The translations under genes and the position numbers were made by a program. A DNA stretch of 64,000 nt from Sebaldella sp. S0638 (GTDB taxonomy: Bacteria > Fusobacteriota > Fusobacteriia > Fusobacteriales > Leptotrichiaceae). The notes beneath the pieces are model-generated. The model did not search any database, was not told the DNA's origin, and saw nothing but the letters and a program-made list of their open reading frames with translations. Below, piece by piece: positions 52,470 through 61,735 of this stretch; within the stretch, counting starts at the first letter, position 1, and each line of letters begins with the position of its first letter. Location: NCBI RefSeq assembly GCF_024158605.1, contig NZ_JAMZGM010000009.1, positions 1-64,000 of the forward strand. The letters run 5' to 3'.

Positions 52470-54518
52470 TTATTCTTCCTCTTTTTTCACTCCGTAAATT
52501 TCAAGAAGTTCTTTTAATTCTTTTTCTTCTTCCATTTCAGAAACTTTCTTTACAGAAAGGATAACAGATTTTCTTTTTTCATGCATTTCAATAATAATTG
52601 CCTCTACTGTATCTCCTACTGCAAGCGTTGTGTTTTCAGGAAGTTCCTTTTTAGGAATCAAAGCGCTGAATCTGTCTGTAAGTTTCACTATATATCCGTT
52701 TTCTATCTCACTTTCCACCGAAACTTTTACTTTATTCCCTACTTTATATGTATTTTCCATTTCTTTCCATGGCGATAATGTAAGCTGCTTTATTCCGCCG
52801 CTGATTTTCTTTTCTTTTTCATCAATTTTCAGAATTTTAAAGTTAATTATATCTCCAAGTTTATAATCTTTATGTTCTTCTCTTTCCCATGAAAAATCAT
52901 TACGGTGTATAAATACTTCCAAACCGTCTTCCAGCTCTGCAAATATTCCATATTCCTGAATATTTATTACTTTTCCGCTTACTTCCTGATTCAAAGAATA
53001 TTTTTCATTTATATTTGCCCATACATCGTCTAAAATAGCTTTCATACTTAATGATACTCTTCTTTTCTCTTCATTAAACTCAAGGATTTTGAACTTTATT
53101 TCTTCCCCTACTGCGAATTTATCTTTCAGGTTATTTACCCTTCTGTATGAAATCTCAGAAATATGAACCATTCCTTCTACATTTTCTTCTATTTCAACTA
53201 AAAGAGCAAAATCCAAAATTTCTTTTATTTTTCTTTCAAGAATTTGTCCTTTTTGATAATTTTCTTTCACTGTTTCCCATGGGTCACTGCTTAAACGCTT
53301 TATACTCAGCTTAAATATCTTGGCATCTTTATCCAGTTCTATAATTTTAGCCTTTACAGTATCACCCAGTCTGAATTGTTCTATGACACCTGTATGCGTT
53401 CCCCATGATATTTCTGAAATATGTATGAAACCAAGTACATCATCCACACTTGGAAGCACTGCGAAATCAAGTATTTTTTCTATTACGCCTTCTACTACAT
53501 CTCCTACCTTATACTTTTCGGCAAGTTTGTCCCAAGGATTTTCATCAAGCTGTTTTACGCTTAATTTATAATTTCTTCCTTTTTCATCTATTTCTATTAT
53601 TCTTGCTGTTATCTTCTGTCCTTCTGAATAACACTTTGACAGCTCTTCTATAGGATGCCAGCTTATTTCGGAAATATGTATAAACCCTCTGTTATGTTCA
53701 TGTTCTACTACAATTCCGAAAGGCATAACTTCACTTATTTCAGCTTCGAGAACGTCACCGGTCTTATACTTTTCGATGAATATATTCCACGGATCTTCTT
53801 TCATCTGCTTTATACTCATTTTTATTTTTTTATTTTCTTTATCAAGTTCTATTATTTTTGCTTTTACTTTATCATCTGCTTTAAATATATGTTTCAGATC
53901 TTTTACTGATGACCAGTCTACTTCTGAAATATGTATAAATCCAGTAGTTTTCCCTAAATCGACTATTAGTCCGAAATCCAGAATTTCCTTTATTTTACCT
54001 TCCAAAACGTCACCTTTTTGAACAGTTGAATAAAAATCTTCCTCTTCTTTTTTCACTAGGTCACTTCTTGACAGTGTGAGATTTTTAGCATCTTTATCTA
54101 TTATAAGAAACTTAAACTTTTTATTTTTATATTCATCATCACGTCTTAAATTAGAGATTGAGAATGGGAGGAACCCGGTATTTTTTCCTAATTTTACTTT
54201 ATAGCCGCCTTTTATTTTCTCAATAATTTCACCTTGAACGATATCCCCTGTTTCATATGAAGCAAATTCTTTTTCTTTATCGAGCAAAAATTTAGAAACG
54301 ATGATATTTTCGCCGTCATTTCTGATAATTTTCACTTCTACGACATCACCAATATTGAGGTTTTCGATTTCGTTGGAATAGATTTTCCCTTCAAGTTTGT
54401 CGTTAACGTCAAGGTAAGAATAATCTTTTTCTTTTCTAAGGATTATTCCTTCTATGAGTTCACCTTTCTTTTTTTCTTCTGGTAAATACTCGTTTAACAG
54501 TGTCTCGAATTCATTCAT
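52470..54518 (-). CDS. rpsA: S1-domain RNA-binding protein (ribosomal protein S1 homologue)
   Basis: 682 residues made of eight S1 domains in a row of about 75-85 residues each. Domains 3-6 are best conserved (GFIHISEV/ISW... and KIIELDKE-K-IKLSIKQ, each ending near DPW), domains 1, 2, 7 and 8 are more divergent. E. coli S1 has six. It binds mRNA and promotes translation initiation; here it is preceded by ispH, which is fused to S1 in various clostridia and some fusobacteria, but here the two are separate. Binding site AAAGGAGTAAATA. Confidence 0.88.
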   Translation of the reverse strand: MNEFETLLNEYLPEEKKKGELIEGIILRKEKDYSYLDVNDKLEGKIYSNEIENLNIGDVVEVKIIRNDGENIIVSKFLLDKEKEFASYETGDIVQGEIIEKIKGGYKVKLGKNTGFLPFSISNLRRDDEYKNKKFKFLIIDKDAKNLTLSRSDLVKKEEEDFYSTVQKGDVLEGKIKEILDFGLIVDLGKTTGFIHISEVDWSSVKDLKHIFKADDKVKAKIIELDKENKKIKMSIKQMKEDPWNIFIEKYKTGDVLEAEISEVMPFGIVVEHEHNRGFIHISEISWHPIEELSKCYSEGQKITARIIEIDEKGRNYKLSVKQLDENPWDKLAEKYKVGDVVEGVIEKILDFAVLPSVDDVLGFIHISEISWGTHTGVIEQFRLGDTVKAKIIELDKDAKIFKLSIKRLSSDPWETVKENYQKGQILERKIKEILDFALLVEIEENVEGMVHISEISYRRVNNLKDKFAVGEEIKFKILEFNEEKRRVSLSMKAILDDVWANINEKYSLNQEVSGKVINIQEYGIFAELEDGLEVFIHRNDFSWEREEHKDYKLGDIINFKILKIDEKEKKISGGIKQLTLSPWKEMENTYKVGNKVKVSVESEIENGYIVKLTDRFSALIPKKELPENTTLAVGDTVEAIIIEMHEKRKSVILSVKKVSEMEEEKELKELLEIYGVKKEEE

Positions 54519-54539
54519 ATTATTTACTCCTTTTAAAAA

Positions 54540-54860
54540 CTAGTGTTTTGTCTAACTATATTTCAATTAAAATTATACTAACAATGTCAAAACACTTGTA
54601 CCTGTTCCTGCGTGTACTATATTTCAGAACCGTAACAACCATAAGGTGCTAGTGTTTTGATACCTTTTTGCTAAATATGATATCTTACAATGCTAAAATC
54701 CCTGTCTCCGTTCCTGCGCGAACCATATTTCAGAACCAGAACAAACATAAAGCACTAATATTTTGATACCTTTTATTAAATGTAATACTCACAATGCTAA
54801 AATTCCTGTCTCCGTTCCTGTACGAACTTTATTTTAGATATGAAACCTCCATAAGATGCA
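54540..54860. repeat. three degenerate ~107-bp tandem repeats between ispH and the S1 gene
   Basis: Units start at 54540, 54649 and 54755, each with CTAGTGTTTTG or CTAATATTTTG. Recurrent blocks are ACAATG(C/T)-AAA, CCTGTNNCCGTTCCTG and CATATTTCAGAACC, followed by ACAA-CATAA. Units 2 and 3 are closest to each other. The repeats fill nearly the whole 375-base gap; no coding frame crosses them. Confidence 0.8.
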
Positions 54861-54893
54861 TCTCTATCCTCATTTCATACCCCGGAATAAGCC

Positions 54894-55769
54894 CTATCCC
54901 CCGATATCCCTGACCTTCGCTTCTATTATAGCAATCAATTCCTCCGGAGTCGAGGCTCCCGCCGACACTCCTATTCTACTTACCCCGTCCAGCATATGTT
55001 CTTTAATATCTTCCCCGTTCTCAATAAGATAACTTCTCTCATTAAGTTTCTTCGATATCTGATAAAGTTTCTTTGTGTTTGAACTCTGCTCGCTGCCTAT
55101 AATGAAAACCGCATCCACTTCTTGTGCCAGTTTCTCTATTGCCGACTGTCTCTGATGAGTCGCTCCGCAGATAGTCTTTACCACTTTATAATTAATAAAT
55201 CTGTTTACTATATATTCATTTATCTCCTGAAATATGAACCTGTTATAAGTAGTCTGAAATAAAAACACCCATTTTTCATTTATATCCAGCTCTGCATTTT
55301 TCAGTTCATCCAAACTTCCAAAAATCAGAGGTTCTATACCGTAACTGGTTATTCCTTTTACTTCAGGATGATCCTTATCTCCGATAAATACACTTTTGTA
55401 TCCTCTCTGTTCCCATATTACCACCTGATCTCTTGCACTTTTCACATAAATACATGCCATATCAATCAGCTTTACACCAATTTCCAAAAGCTTTTTCTGT
55501 ACATTCTGTGTAGTTCCGTGAGCTCTGATTATTACAATGTCTCCGCTTTTCAAAGGAGTATTATCATTAAGCACATCTTCCTCAGCTACAAAAATAACAC
55601 CTTTTTTCAGTAATTTCTCTATTACAAACTCATTATGCACAAGCATGCCCAGAACATATATCTGTCCCTTGTTCATGTCCACATATCTGTGTACTTCATC
55701 CACTGCTTCCCGCACTCCAAAGCAGAATCCCATGTGCTCTGCCCTGATAATCTCTATGTTAAGTTTCAT
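54894..55769 (-). CDS. ispH: 4-hydroxy-3-methylbut-2-enyl diphosphate reductase IspH
   Basis: Last enzyme of the MEP isoprenoid pathway; iron-sulphur reductase making IPP and DMAPP. 291 residues with the three cluster Cys: Cys16 (GFCFGV), Cys106 (DMACIYV, where most homologues have DATCP) and Cys201 (ICGATHQRQ). AHGTT and SSNTKKL are also present. It overlaps the HPr gene end by 11 bases. The downstream S1 gene is separate, with a repeat-filled gap. Confidence 0.93.
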   Translation of the reverse strand: MKLNIEIIRAEHMGFCFGVREAVDEVHRYVDMNKGQIYVLGMLVHNEFVIEKLLKKGVIFVAEEDVLNDNTPLKSGDIVIIRAHGTTQNVQKKLLEIGVKLIDMACIYVKSARDQVVIWEQRGYKSVFIGDKDHPEVKGITSYGIEPLIFGSLDELKNAELDINEKWVFLFQTTYNRFIFQEINEYIVNRFINYKVVKTICGATHQRQSAIEKLAQEVDAVFIIGSEQSSNTKKLYQISKKLNERSYLIENGEDIKEHMLDGVSRIGVSAGASTPEELIAIIEAKVRDIGG

Positions 55770-56028
55770 TAAATTTCTCCTCTTCGATTAAAATTCTAAG
55801 AGCTTCCAAAACTTCCTCCTCATCGTCGCCGTCTGCAGTTATTGTTAGTACTCTTCCTTTTTCAGCTGCCAGAAGCATAAGTCCCATTATACTTCTTCCA
55901 TTAACTTCCTCACCGTTAGTTTTTACTACTATTTCCGAATCATACTCACTTACCAGTTCTACAAATTTAGATGACGGCCTCGCATGAAGACCTGCTTCAT
56001 TTTTTATCTCCACATTTATTTCCCTCAT
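55759..56028 (-). CDS. ptsH: phosphocarrier protein HPr
   Basis: Transfers phosphate from enzyme I to EIIA domains. 89 residues with active-site His15 in GLHARPSSK and regulatory Ser46 in NGRSIMGL, the site used by HPr kinase in Gram-positives. It serves the PTS systems at 18.3 kb and 62.0 kb in principle. No ptsI follows; instead ispH overlaps its end. Binding site AGGAGATTCAAAAA. Confidence 0.95.
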   Translation of the reverse strand: MREINVEIKNEAGLHARPSSKFVELVSEYDSEIVVKTNGEEVNGRSIMGLMLLAAEKGRVLTITADGDDEEEVLEALRILIEEEKFNET

Positions 56029-56067
56029 TTTTTGAATCTCCTAAAATTTTTATCTTTAAATAACTTA

Positions 56068-56096
56068 ATTATATCGTATTATCATAAATTTTTGAA
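56068..56096 (-). promoter_or_regulatory. promoter of ptsH-ispH
   Basis: On the minus strand TTCAAA (complement of 56091-56096), 17 bases, TATAAT (complement of 56068-56073), 39 bases before the start codon. Confidence 0.68.
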
Positions 56097-56197
56097 GTGC
56101 TTATTTTTGGTTTTGGCACAGATTTTGCAAATATTTCAGACAAAAGCCGATATTTTCACTCTGAACACAACATGTTTCCCATGGTTTTTTTTTGTAA

Positions 56198-56234
56198 AAA
56201 ACTGACGGGCTCGAAATAAATCCACATCAGTTTT
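56198..56234 (-). terminator. terminator of the second 6-phospho-beta-glucosidase gene
   Basis: AAAACTGA / TCAGTTTT stem around a 21-base loop; on the minus strand TTACAAAAAAA follows after six T. Confidence 0.7.
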
Positions 56235-56248
56235 TTATTTTACACTTT

Positions 56249-57658
56249 TTATTCAAATTCATCTTCAAGCGGTTCAAAACCATTATCTTCTATTACTTTT
56301 TTTATCCAGTATCCCGACTTCTTTATTGTACGGTTTCTTGTTTTCAAATCAAGAGATACATACCCATATCTGTTTTTATAGGCATTTGTCCACGACCAGT
56401 TATCTACAAATGTCCATAAATGGTATCCCTGGCAGTTTGATCCTTCTTCCATAGCTTTATGGAGCCATTCCAGATGTTCTTTTATGAATTCTATTCTGTA
56501 ATCATCTTCTATCATACCGTCTTTATTTAAAAAACGTTCTTCATTCTGTACACCCATGCCGTTTTCTGAAATAAACCATTTTATATTACCAAATTCATTT
56601 TTTACACGCATTGCTATATCATAAATTGATTTAGGATATATTTCCCATCCTCTATGCACATTCATACGTCTGTTAGGCATTTCATAGTCTTCAAAATACC
56701 AGTTTGGTGTAAATGGTGCATTCATATTAGGAGTATACTTCGGTGCTCTTACACGCTGCGGCTGATAATAATTTATTCCTATAAAGTCCACTATGTTGTC
56801 TTTTATTAATTCCTTTTCTCCTGGCAGAACATCAATCATACAATCATGCTTTTCCAGTATCTCCAGATATTCGTCATCATATTGTCCATTTACACAGGGA
56901 TCCATAAATATCATATTGAAAAACAGGTCTGCCACCTTTGCAGCATATTTATCAGCACTTCTTGTGCTTCTTGGTATTGGCGGGAGCAAATCCAGCACTA
57001 TTCCTATTTCTCCGCCAAGTTGTAAACTTCTGTATACTTCACAGGCTCCTGCATGTGCAAGAAGAATATTGTAATTCGCCTGTGCAAAAGACTTTGTACT
57101 TAATTCTGTGGGATATATAAAATCATATAAATATGCTCCTTTTGTGTGTGCAACAGGTTCATTAAATGTTATCCATCTCTTTACCCTGTCACCAAAAAGC
57201 TCAAAAGCTGTTTTAGCAAACTTTACATATAATTCTGTAACCTTTTTACTCTTAAATCCGCCGTATTTCTGCTCCAGTTCAATGGGAGTATCAAAATGAA
57301 ACAGGTTCATTACAGGTTCTATCCCGTTTTTTATCATCTCATTGATATAATCATTATAAAATTCCACAGCTTTAGGATCAGGTTCCCCAGTTTCCAGATT
57401 CTTTATGAGCCTTGTCCACTGGATAGATGTTCTGAATGACTTTAAGCCTAATTCCGCCATTATTTTTATGTCTTCTTTATATCTGTTATAGCTGTCACAT
57501 GTTACTTTCGGCCCTACTTTTTGAAAAAAACGTTCTTTATCGTTTTTATACCAGTAATCCCATAAAGATTCATGCGGCTTATCTTTTGAACCCTCGCTCT
57601 GAGGTCCGCTTGATGCTGTTCCCCAATCAAAATTCTCCGGAAATTTAAGCTTTTTCAT
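56249..57658 (-). CDS. 6-phospho-beta-glucosidase/galactosidase, GH1 (second)
   Basis: 469-residue GH1 enzyme, cytoplasmic. Acid/base Glu167 in TFNEPVAH and nucleophile Glu365 in ISENGMG are both canonical. The N-terminus FDWGTASSGPQSEG and the C-terminal WTNAYKNRYGYVSLDLKT are typical for the BglA/BglH subgroup. It is not closely similar to the other GH1 at 19.7 kb. No PTS permease is beside it, so its sugar phosphate must come from elsewhere. Binding site AGGAGGATATAG. Confidence 0.88.
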   Translation of the reverse strand: MKKLKFPENFDWGTASSGPQSEGSKDKPHESLWDYWYKNDKERFFQKVGPKVTCDSYNRYKEDIKIMAELGLKSFRTSIQWTRLIKNLETGEPDPKAVEFYNDYINEMIKNGIEPVMNLFHFDTPIELEQKYGGFKSKKVTELYVKFAKTAFELFGDRVKRWITFNEPVAHTKGAYLYDFIYPTELSTKSFAQANYNILLAHAGACEVYRSLQLGGEIGIVLDLLPPIPRSTRSADKYAAKVADLFFNMIFMDPCVNGQYDDEYLEILEKHDCMIDVLPGEKELIKDNIVDFIGINYYQPQRVRAPKYTPNMNAPFTPNWYFEDYEMPNRRMNVHRGWEIYPKSIYDIAMRVKNEFGNIKWFISENGMGVQNEERFLNKDGMIEDDYRIEFIKEHLEWLHKAMEEGSNCQGYHLWTFVDNWSWTNAYKNRYGYVSLDLKTRNRTIKKSGYWIKKVIEDNGFEPLEDEFE

Positions 57659-57889
57659 ATCTATATCCTCCTAAAATTAAAATCTATGCCTTACATATGT
57701 ACACTTTACATATTACACAAAAAAAATCTTTATATGACAGATATTTATCCATATTATAAAATTTTATTATTTACAAAAAAAATAAAAATATTTCACAAAT
57801 AAAATTAAGAGTATTAAAAGTTTTTTCTAAGATTTATAAGCTACACTTAAGATATAAAAGAATATTTTTCTTCATATACCCCCTTGAGA

Positions 57890-57917
57890 CTGTTGAATCA
57901 GATTCAACAGTTTTTTT
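57890..57917 (+). terminator. plus-strand intrinsic terminator without a gene upstream
   Basis: CTGTTGAA-TCAGA-TTCAACAG perfect hairpin with seven T on the plus strand. All genes around are on the minus strand. A GATATAAAAG stretch at 57851-57860 could be a -10 for a short plus-strand RNA carrying the sequence TACCCCCTTGAG before the hairpin. The remaining gap (57659-57850) is very AT-rich and otherwise empty. Confidence 0.5.
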
Positions 57918-57926
57918 CTAATAAAA

Positions 57927-57962
57927 AGATGCTTTCACATGTTGTTTCATGTGAAAACATCT
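57927..57962 (-). terminator. terminator of pheST
   Basis: AGATGCTTTCACATG / CATGTGAAAACATCT stem with one mismatch and a 6-base loop; TTTTTATTA follows on the minus strand. Confidence 0.85.
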
Positions 57963-57968
57963 TCTTTT

Positions 57969-60368
57969 TTATTGTCTTAATTCTGCACCAAATTCTTTTT
58001 TCACTTTTTCCAGTATTTTTGTTATTACTGAATTTATCTCATTTTCTTCCAGTGTTTTATTTTTCTCTCTTAAAACAATACTTATTGCTATACTTTTCTT
58101 TCCTGCTTCTACTCCTGCTCCCTGATATACATCAAATAATTCTACTTTTTCAATAACAGGAGACAGTTTTGATATAGTTTTGATGACATCTCCCACAAGA
58201 ATGTTTTCTTCCATTACAAGTGCAAGGTCTCTCGGAACAGCCGGGAATTTGTTTATTCCTTTAAAGAATACGTTTTTATCTGTGTATTTTACTAATGTTT
58301 CCAGGCTAAACTCTGCTGCAAGAAGTCTTTTTTTCAGATCAAAGTTTTCCATTACATCTGGATGCAATTCTCCAAAAGTTCCTATATAGTCTCTGCCAAC
58401 ATAAATATCAGCTGCTCTTCCCGGATGATAGCTTTCCTTTGTAGATCTTACAAGAGTATATTTTTCAAATCTGATTTTTGAAAAAACTTCATCTACTATC
58501 CCTTTCAGGTCGTAATAATCATAAGGCTGAGGTTTTACATTCCAGATATACTTTTCAGGCTCTCCGCCGAGTATAATACCGAATCTCTGTTCTTCTTCTA
58601 TTTTTCCCTCAATTTTTCTGAATGTTTTTGACATTTCAAAAAATCTGATATCTGTTATGTTTCTATTTATATTATCTTTAGCATTTTTTATAAGGCTGTA
58701 TAACAAAGTAGGTCTCATAAGAACGAAGTCTTCTGTTATCGGCTTTCTTACCTCTAATATATCATCTTTGCTTACTTCAGTATATCTTATCTTCTCCAGT
58801 GCATCACGAGGAATAAAACTGTAGTTTATTACTTCTCTCAGTCCTGTTCCCACAGCGACTGCAACACTTCTTAACAGGTCTATTTCCTTCAGTGTATCTA
58901 TACGATTAGGATTTATATCCAGTTCAGGCATAACAGATTCTATATTATCAAATCCGTAAATTCTTATTATTTCTTCATAAAAATCCTGTTCTCTCTCAAG
59001 ATCACCCCTGAAACTCGGAGGTGTAAGAAGTAAAATATCACCTTTATCATCAACAGTAATTTCAAGATTTTCAAAAATCTCTATTATTCTTTCTTTCTCT
59101 ATTTCTTTCCCTACGAATCTGTGGAATCTCTTAAGATTAAACTCTATTATTGTTTCTTCATATTTTACAGGATAAGCTTCCGAAACTCCGTGAAGAATCT
59201 CTCCGCCAGCTGTTTCCTGTATTAATTCCGCCACTCTGTCTATTACTTTTACAGCATCTTCAATATCTATTCCACGCTCGAATCTATACGAAGCATCACT
59301 TGACAAAGTCAGCTTTTTAGATGTTTTTCTAATATTGTAAGGATTAAAATGAGCTACTTCTATTAATACATCTTTTGTATCAGCATCTATCTCAGAATTA
59401 TATCCTCCCATTACCCCTCCAAGGGCAACAGCTTTCTTATCATCTGCTATTACTATATCGTCAGAATCCAGTTCTCTTTCTTTTTCATCAAGTGTAATTA
59501 CTTTCTCACCTTCTGCTGCTCTTCTGACTATTATTTTCTTACCCTCTATTTTATTAAGGTCGAAAGCATGTATAGGATGTCCCATTTCCATAAGAACAAA
59601 GTTAGTAACATCTACTATGTTGTTTATGCTTCTGATTCCTATAGAATTAAGACGTTTTTGCAGCCATTCGGGACTTGCTTTTACTGTTACTCCTTTTACT
59701 ATTTTTGAAGTATATCTTTTTGAGATAGTTTCGTCAGCTATTTCTATATGTATAAAGTTTTCTGATTTTTCAAAATGTTTTTCATGCATCTTTACTTCAG
59801 GCAGCTTTAATTCCTTATTATAGTATACAGATAATTCTCTTGCTATCCCTATATGTGACAGACAGTCAGGTCTGTTCGGAGTGATTTCCAGCTCAAATAT
59901 TGTATCATCAAGACCGAAATAGTCTTTTATTTCCATTCCTATTTTAGTATCTTCGGGAAGAACTATTATTCCTTCATGATTATCACTAAGTCCCAGTTCT
60001 TTTTCCGAACAAAGCATTCCGAAAGACTCTATTCCTCTTATCTTTGACTTTTTTATCTTAAAGTCACCGCCAAGTACGGCACCAATACGTGCAAGCACCA
60101 CCTTGTCTCCCTGCTTATGATTAGATGCACCGCACACTATCTGAAAAATTTCATTTCCGTCATCCACTTTACACAAAGTAAGATGGTCTGAATCAGGATG
60201 CATTCCCTTTTCTACTATCTGTGCAGTTACTATATTTCCAAGGTTCTCACCCTGTATGTCTATTTTTTCTACTTCCTGTCCTATCATAGTAAGTGTATTT
60301 TCTAATTCTTCTATTGATATTCCTTCCAGGTCTATATATTGCTTTAACCAGTTTAACGAGATCAGCAT
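57969..60368 (-). CDS. pheT: phenylalanyl-tRNA synthetase beta subunit
   Basis: Editing and structural subunit of the heterotetrameric PheRS, 799 aa, full length. N-terminal OB/EMAP tRNA-binding domain (about 40-150, with DHLTLCKVDDG and GIESFGMLCSEKELGL), B3/B4 editing region (TPNRPDCLSHIGIARE start, GVMGGYNSEID), B5 and catalytic-like domain (YGFDNIESVMPEL), and C-terminal ferredoxin-fold FDX-ACB domain (KFPAVPRDLALVMEENI). Follows pheS after 47 bases. Confidence 0.97.
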   Translation of the reverse strand: MLISLNWLKQYIDLEGISIEELENTLTMIGQEVEKIDIQGENLGNIVTAQIVEKGMHPDSDHLTLCKVDDGNEIFQIVCGASNHKQGDKVVLARIGAVLGGDFKIKKSKIRGIESFGMLCSEKELGLSDNHEGIIVLPEDTKIGMEIKDYFGLDDTIFELEITPNRPDCLSHIGIARELSVYYNKELKLPEVKMHEKHFEKSENFIHIEIADETISKRYTSKIVKGVTVKASPEWLQKRLNSIGIRSINNIVDVTNFVLMEMGHPIHAFDLNKIEGKKIIVRRAAEGEKVITLDEKERELDSDDIVIADDKKAVALGGVMGGYNSEIDADTKDVLIEVAHFNPYNIRKTSKKLTLSSDASYRFERGIDIEDAVKVIDRVAELIQETAGGEILHGVSEAYPVKYEETIIEFNLKRFHRFVGKEIEKERIIEIFENLEITVDDKGDILLLTPPSFRGDLEREQDFYEEIIRIYGFDNIESVMPELDINPNRIDTLKEIDLLRSVAVAVGTGLREVINYSFIPRDALEKIRYTEVSKDDILEVRKPITEDFVLMRPTLLYSLIKNAKDNINRNITDIRFFEMSKTFRKIEGKIEEEQRFGIILGGEPEKYIWNVKPQPYDYYDLKGIVDEVFSKIRFEKYTLVRSTKESYHPGRAADIYVGRDYIGTFGELHPDVMENFDLKKRLLAAEFSLETLVKYTDKNVFFKGINKFPAVPRDLALVMEENILVGDVIKTISKLSPVIEKVELFDVYQGAGVEAGKKSIAISIVLREKNKTLEENEINSVITKILEKVKKEFGAELRQ

Positions 60369-60415
60369 TTCTCCTCCTTCTAGGGTATGTAAATTAGCTT
60401 TTTTCTTTTTATATT

Positions 60416-61435
60416 TTATTTAAATTGATCTAAAAATCTCACATCATTTTCATAATATGCTCTAATATCATCTATACCTAATTTTAACATTGCTACTCTT
60501 TCCATTCCCATTCCAAATGCGAATCCCTGATATTTTTTAGGGTCTATTCCCACTTCTTTTAAAACATTAGGGTCTACCATTCCGCTTCCGAGAATTTCCA
60601 GCCATCCGGTATTTTTACATGATCTGCATCCTTTTCCGTGACATACTCCGCATTCTACGTCCATTTCAGCTGACGGTTCAGTAAACGGAAAAAAGTGAGG
60701 TCTGAATCTTACTGCTCTCTCTTCACCGAAAAGTCTCTTTACCACACTTGTAAGAAGTGCCTTAAAATTGGCAAATGAAACATTTTCTCCGATCATAAGT
60801 CCTTCCATCTGATGAAACATCGGTGTGTGAGTAATATCATAATCCGATCTGTACACTTTTCCCAGTGAAACCATTCTGAACGGCGGCTTTCTTTCGAGCA
60901 TGTATCTTATCTGCATTGGCGATGTATGTGTTCTTAAAAGCAAATCGTCTTCTATATAAAAAGAATCCTGTAAATCTCTTGAAGGATGGTCTTTAGGGAA
61001 ATTCAAAGCATCAAAATTATAATAAGTCTGCTCTATTTCCGGTCCGTCCATTACATCAAATCCCATTTCCAGAAAAATAGCCCTTAATAGTCCCATTGTC
61101 TGTGTAATTGGATGAAGTGTCCCTACATTCTGTTTTTTTCCAGGCAGAGTAATATCAAGTACTTCTGTTTTCATCTTCTCTTCTTTTATTCTCGCTTTTA
61201 ATGCTGCTAGCTTTATGTCAAAGTTTTCCATTATTTTTTCCTTGACTTCATTGGCTGCTTTTCCGAATTCTGCTCTTTTTTCAGCGGCCGTATTACCCAT
61301 TTCCTTCATAATGGATGTTAGTTCCCCTTTTTTTCCAAGTATAGCTATTCTTAGCTCATCTAAATTTTCCAAACTATTTATCTGATCCAGTTTTTCTGTT
61401 ACCTGCTCTTTTAGCTTTTCTAATTTTTCTCTCAT
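60416..61435 (-). CDS. pheS: phenylalanyl-tRNA synthetase alpha subunit
   Basis: Catalytic subunit, 339 aa. Coiled N-terminal arm (about 1-85) and class II core with motif 1 region GFDVMDGPEIEQTYYNFDALN, motif 2 FRMVSLGKVYRSD.DITHTPMFHQ and motif 3 GFAFGMGMERVAMLKLG. A Cys pattern CGVCHGKGCRSC (zinc-like insertion) lies before motif 3. The frame opens 15 codons earlier, but AGGAGGACAG sits right before the ATG at 61435 and the promoter -10 lies in the longer frame. Confidence 0.97.
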   Translation of the reverse strand: MREKLEKLKEQVTEKLDQINSLENLDELRIAILGKKGELTSIMKEMGNTAAEKRAEFGKAANEVKEKIMENFDIKLAALKARIKEEKMKTEVLDITLPGKKQNVGTLHPITQTMGLLRAIFLEMGFDVMDGPEIEQTYYNFDALNFPKDHPSRDLQDSFYIEDDLLLRTHTSPMQIRYMLERKPPFRMVSLGKVYRSDYDITHTPMFHQMEGLMIGENVSFANFKALLTSVVKRLFGEERAVRFRPHFFPFTEPSAEMDVECGVCHGKGCRSCKNTGWLEILGSGMVDPNVLKEVGIDPKKYQGFAFGMGMERVAMLKLGIDDIRAYYENDVRFLDQFK

Positions 61436-61468
61436 CTGTCCTCCTGAAAAAATATAACTTTTAAAATC

Positions 61469-61477
61469 ATTATAACA
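61469..61477 (-). promoter_or_regulatory. extended -10 promoter of pheST
   Basis: On the minus strand TGTTATAAT, 33 bases before the pheS start; the -35 area coincides with the T-run of the preceding terminator. No T-box leader fits in this short distance. Confidence 0.6.
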
Positions 61478-61493
61478 CAAAACATAAACAAAA

Positions 61494-61537
61494 AAAAGCT
61501 TATAAAATTAGATTTCCCTAAATCTTACAGAGCTTTT
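61494..61537 (-). terminator. terminator upstream of pheST
   Basis: AAAAGCT / AGCTTTT outer stem with an inner AGATTT-CCCT-AAATCT hairpin, followed on the minus strand by a T-run. It ends the transcript of the small membrane protein/EIIA genes. Confidence 0.7.
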
Positions 61538-61566
61538 CCGTATTTACACTTTATTTCAAAATAATA

Positions 61567-61715
61567 AAAAACAGACATACCTTAGCTGACTGACTAAATT
61601 AAATTTTAGAATTCAAATACGTTTTTCATAAGAATATCATTTTCTCATATTAAATAATCCAATTCTGAAATTTTTTTAGCCAAAATCTGATAAACAAAAG
61701 GTTAGGTCTGTTTTT
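61567..61715 (-). other. non-coding stretch bounded by a 10-bp inverted repeat
   Basis: AAAAACAGAC (61567-61576) and GTCTGTTTTT (61706-61715) are exact complements 129 bases apart; on the minus strand the distal arm is followed by TTTATTATTTT. The interior has no open frame with a binding site. It may fold as an RNA domain after the small membrane protein gene. Confidence 0.4.
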
Positions 61716-61735
61716 GAATAAATATTACATATACT

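Noticed and set aside
54540-54860. CRISPR array
   Set aside because: Units are about 107 bp, degenerate over their whole length and directly adjoining, without short identical repeats and unique spacers.
57927-57962. Second parS site
   Set aside because: TTTCATGTGAAA resembles parS loosely, but the central CACGTG is changed and the sequence is fully explained as the pheST terminator stem.
61436-61735. T-box riboswitch before pheS
   Set aside because: The T-box sequence AGGGTGGNACCGCG and a specifier stem are absent, a terminator separates the region from pheS and the pheS promoter is only about 33 bases from the start codon.
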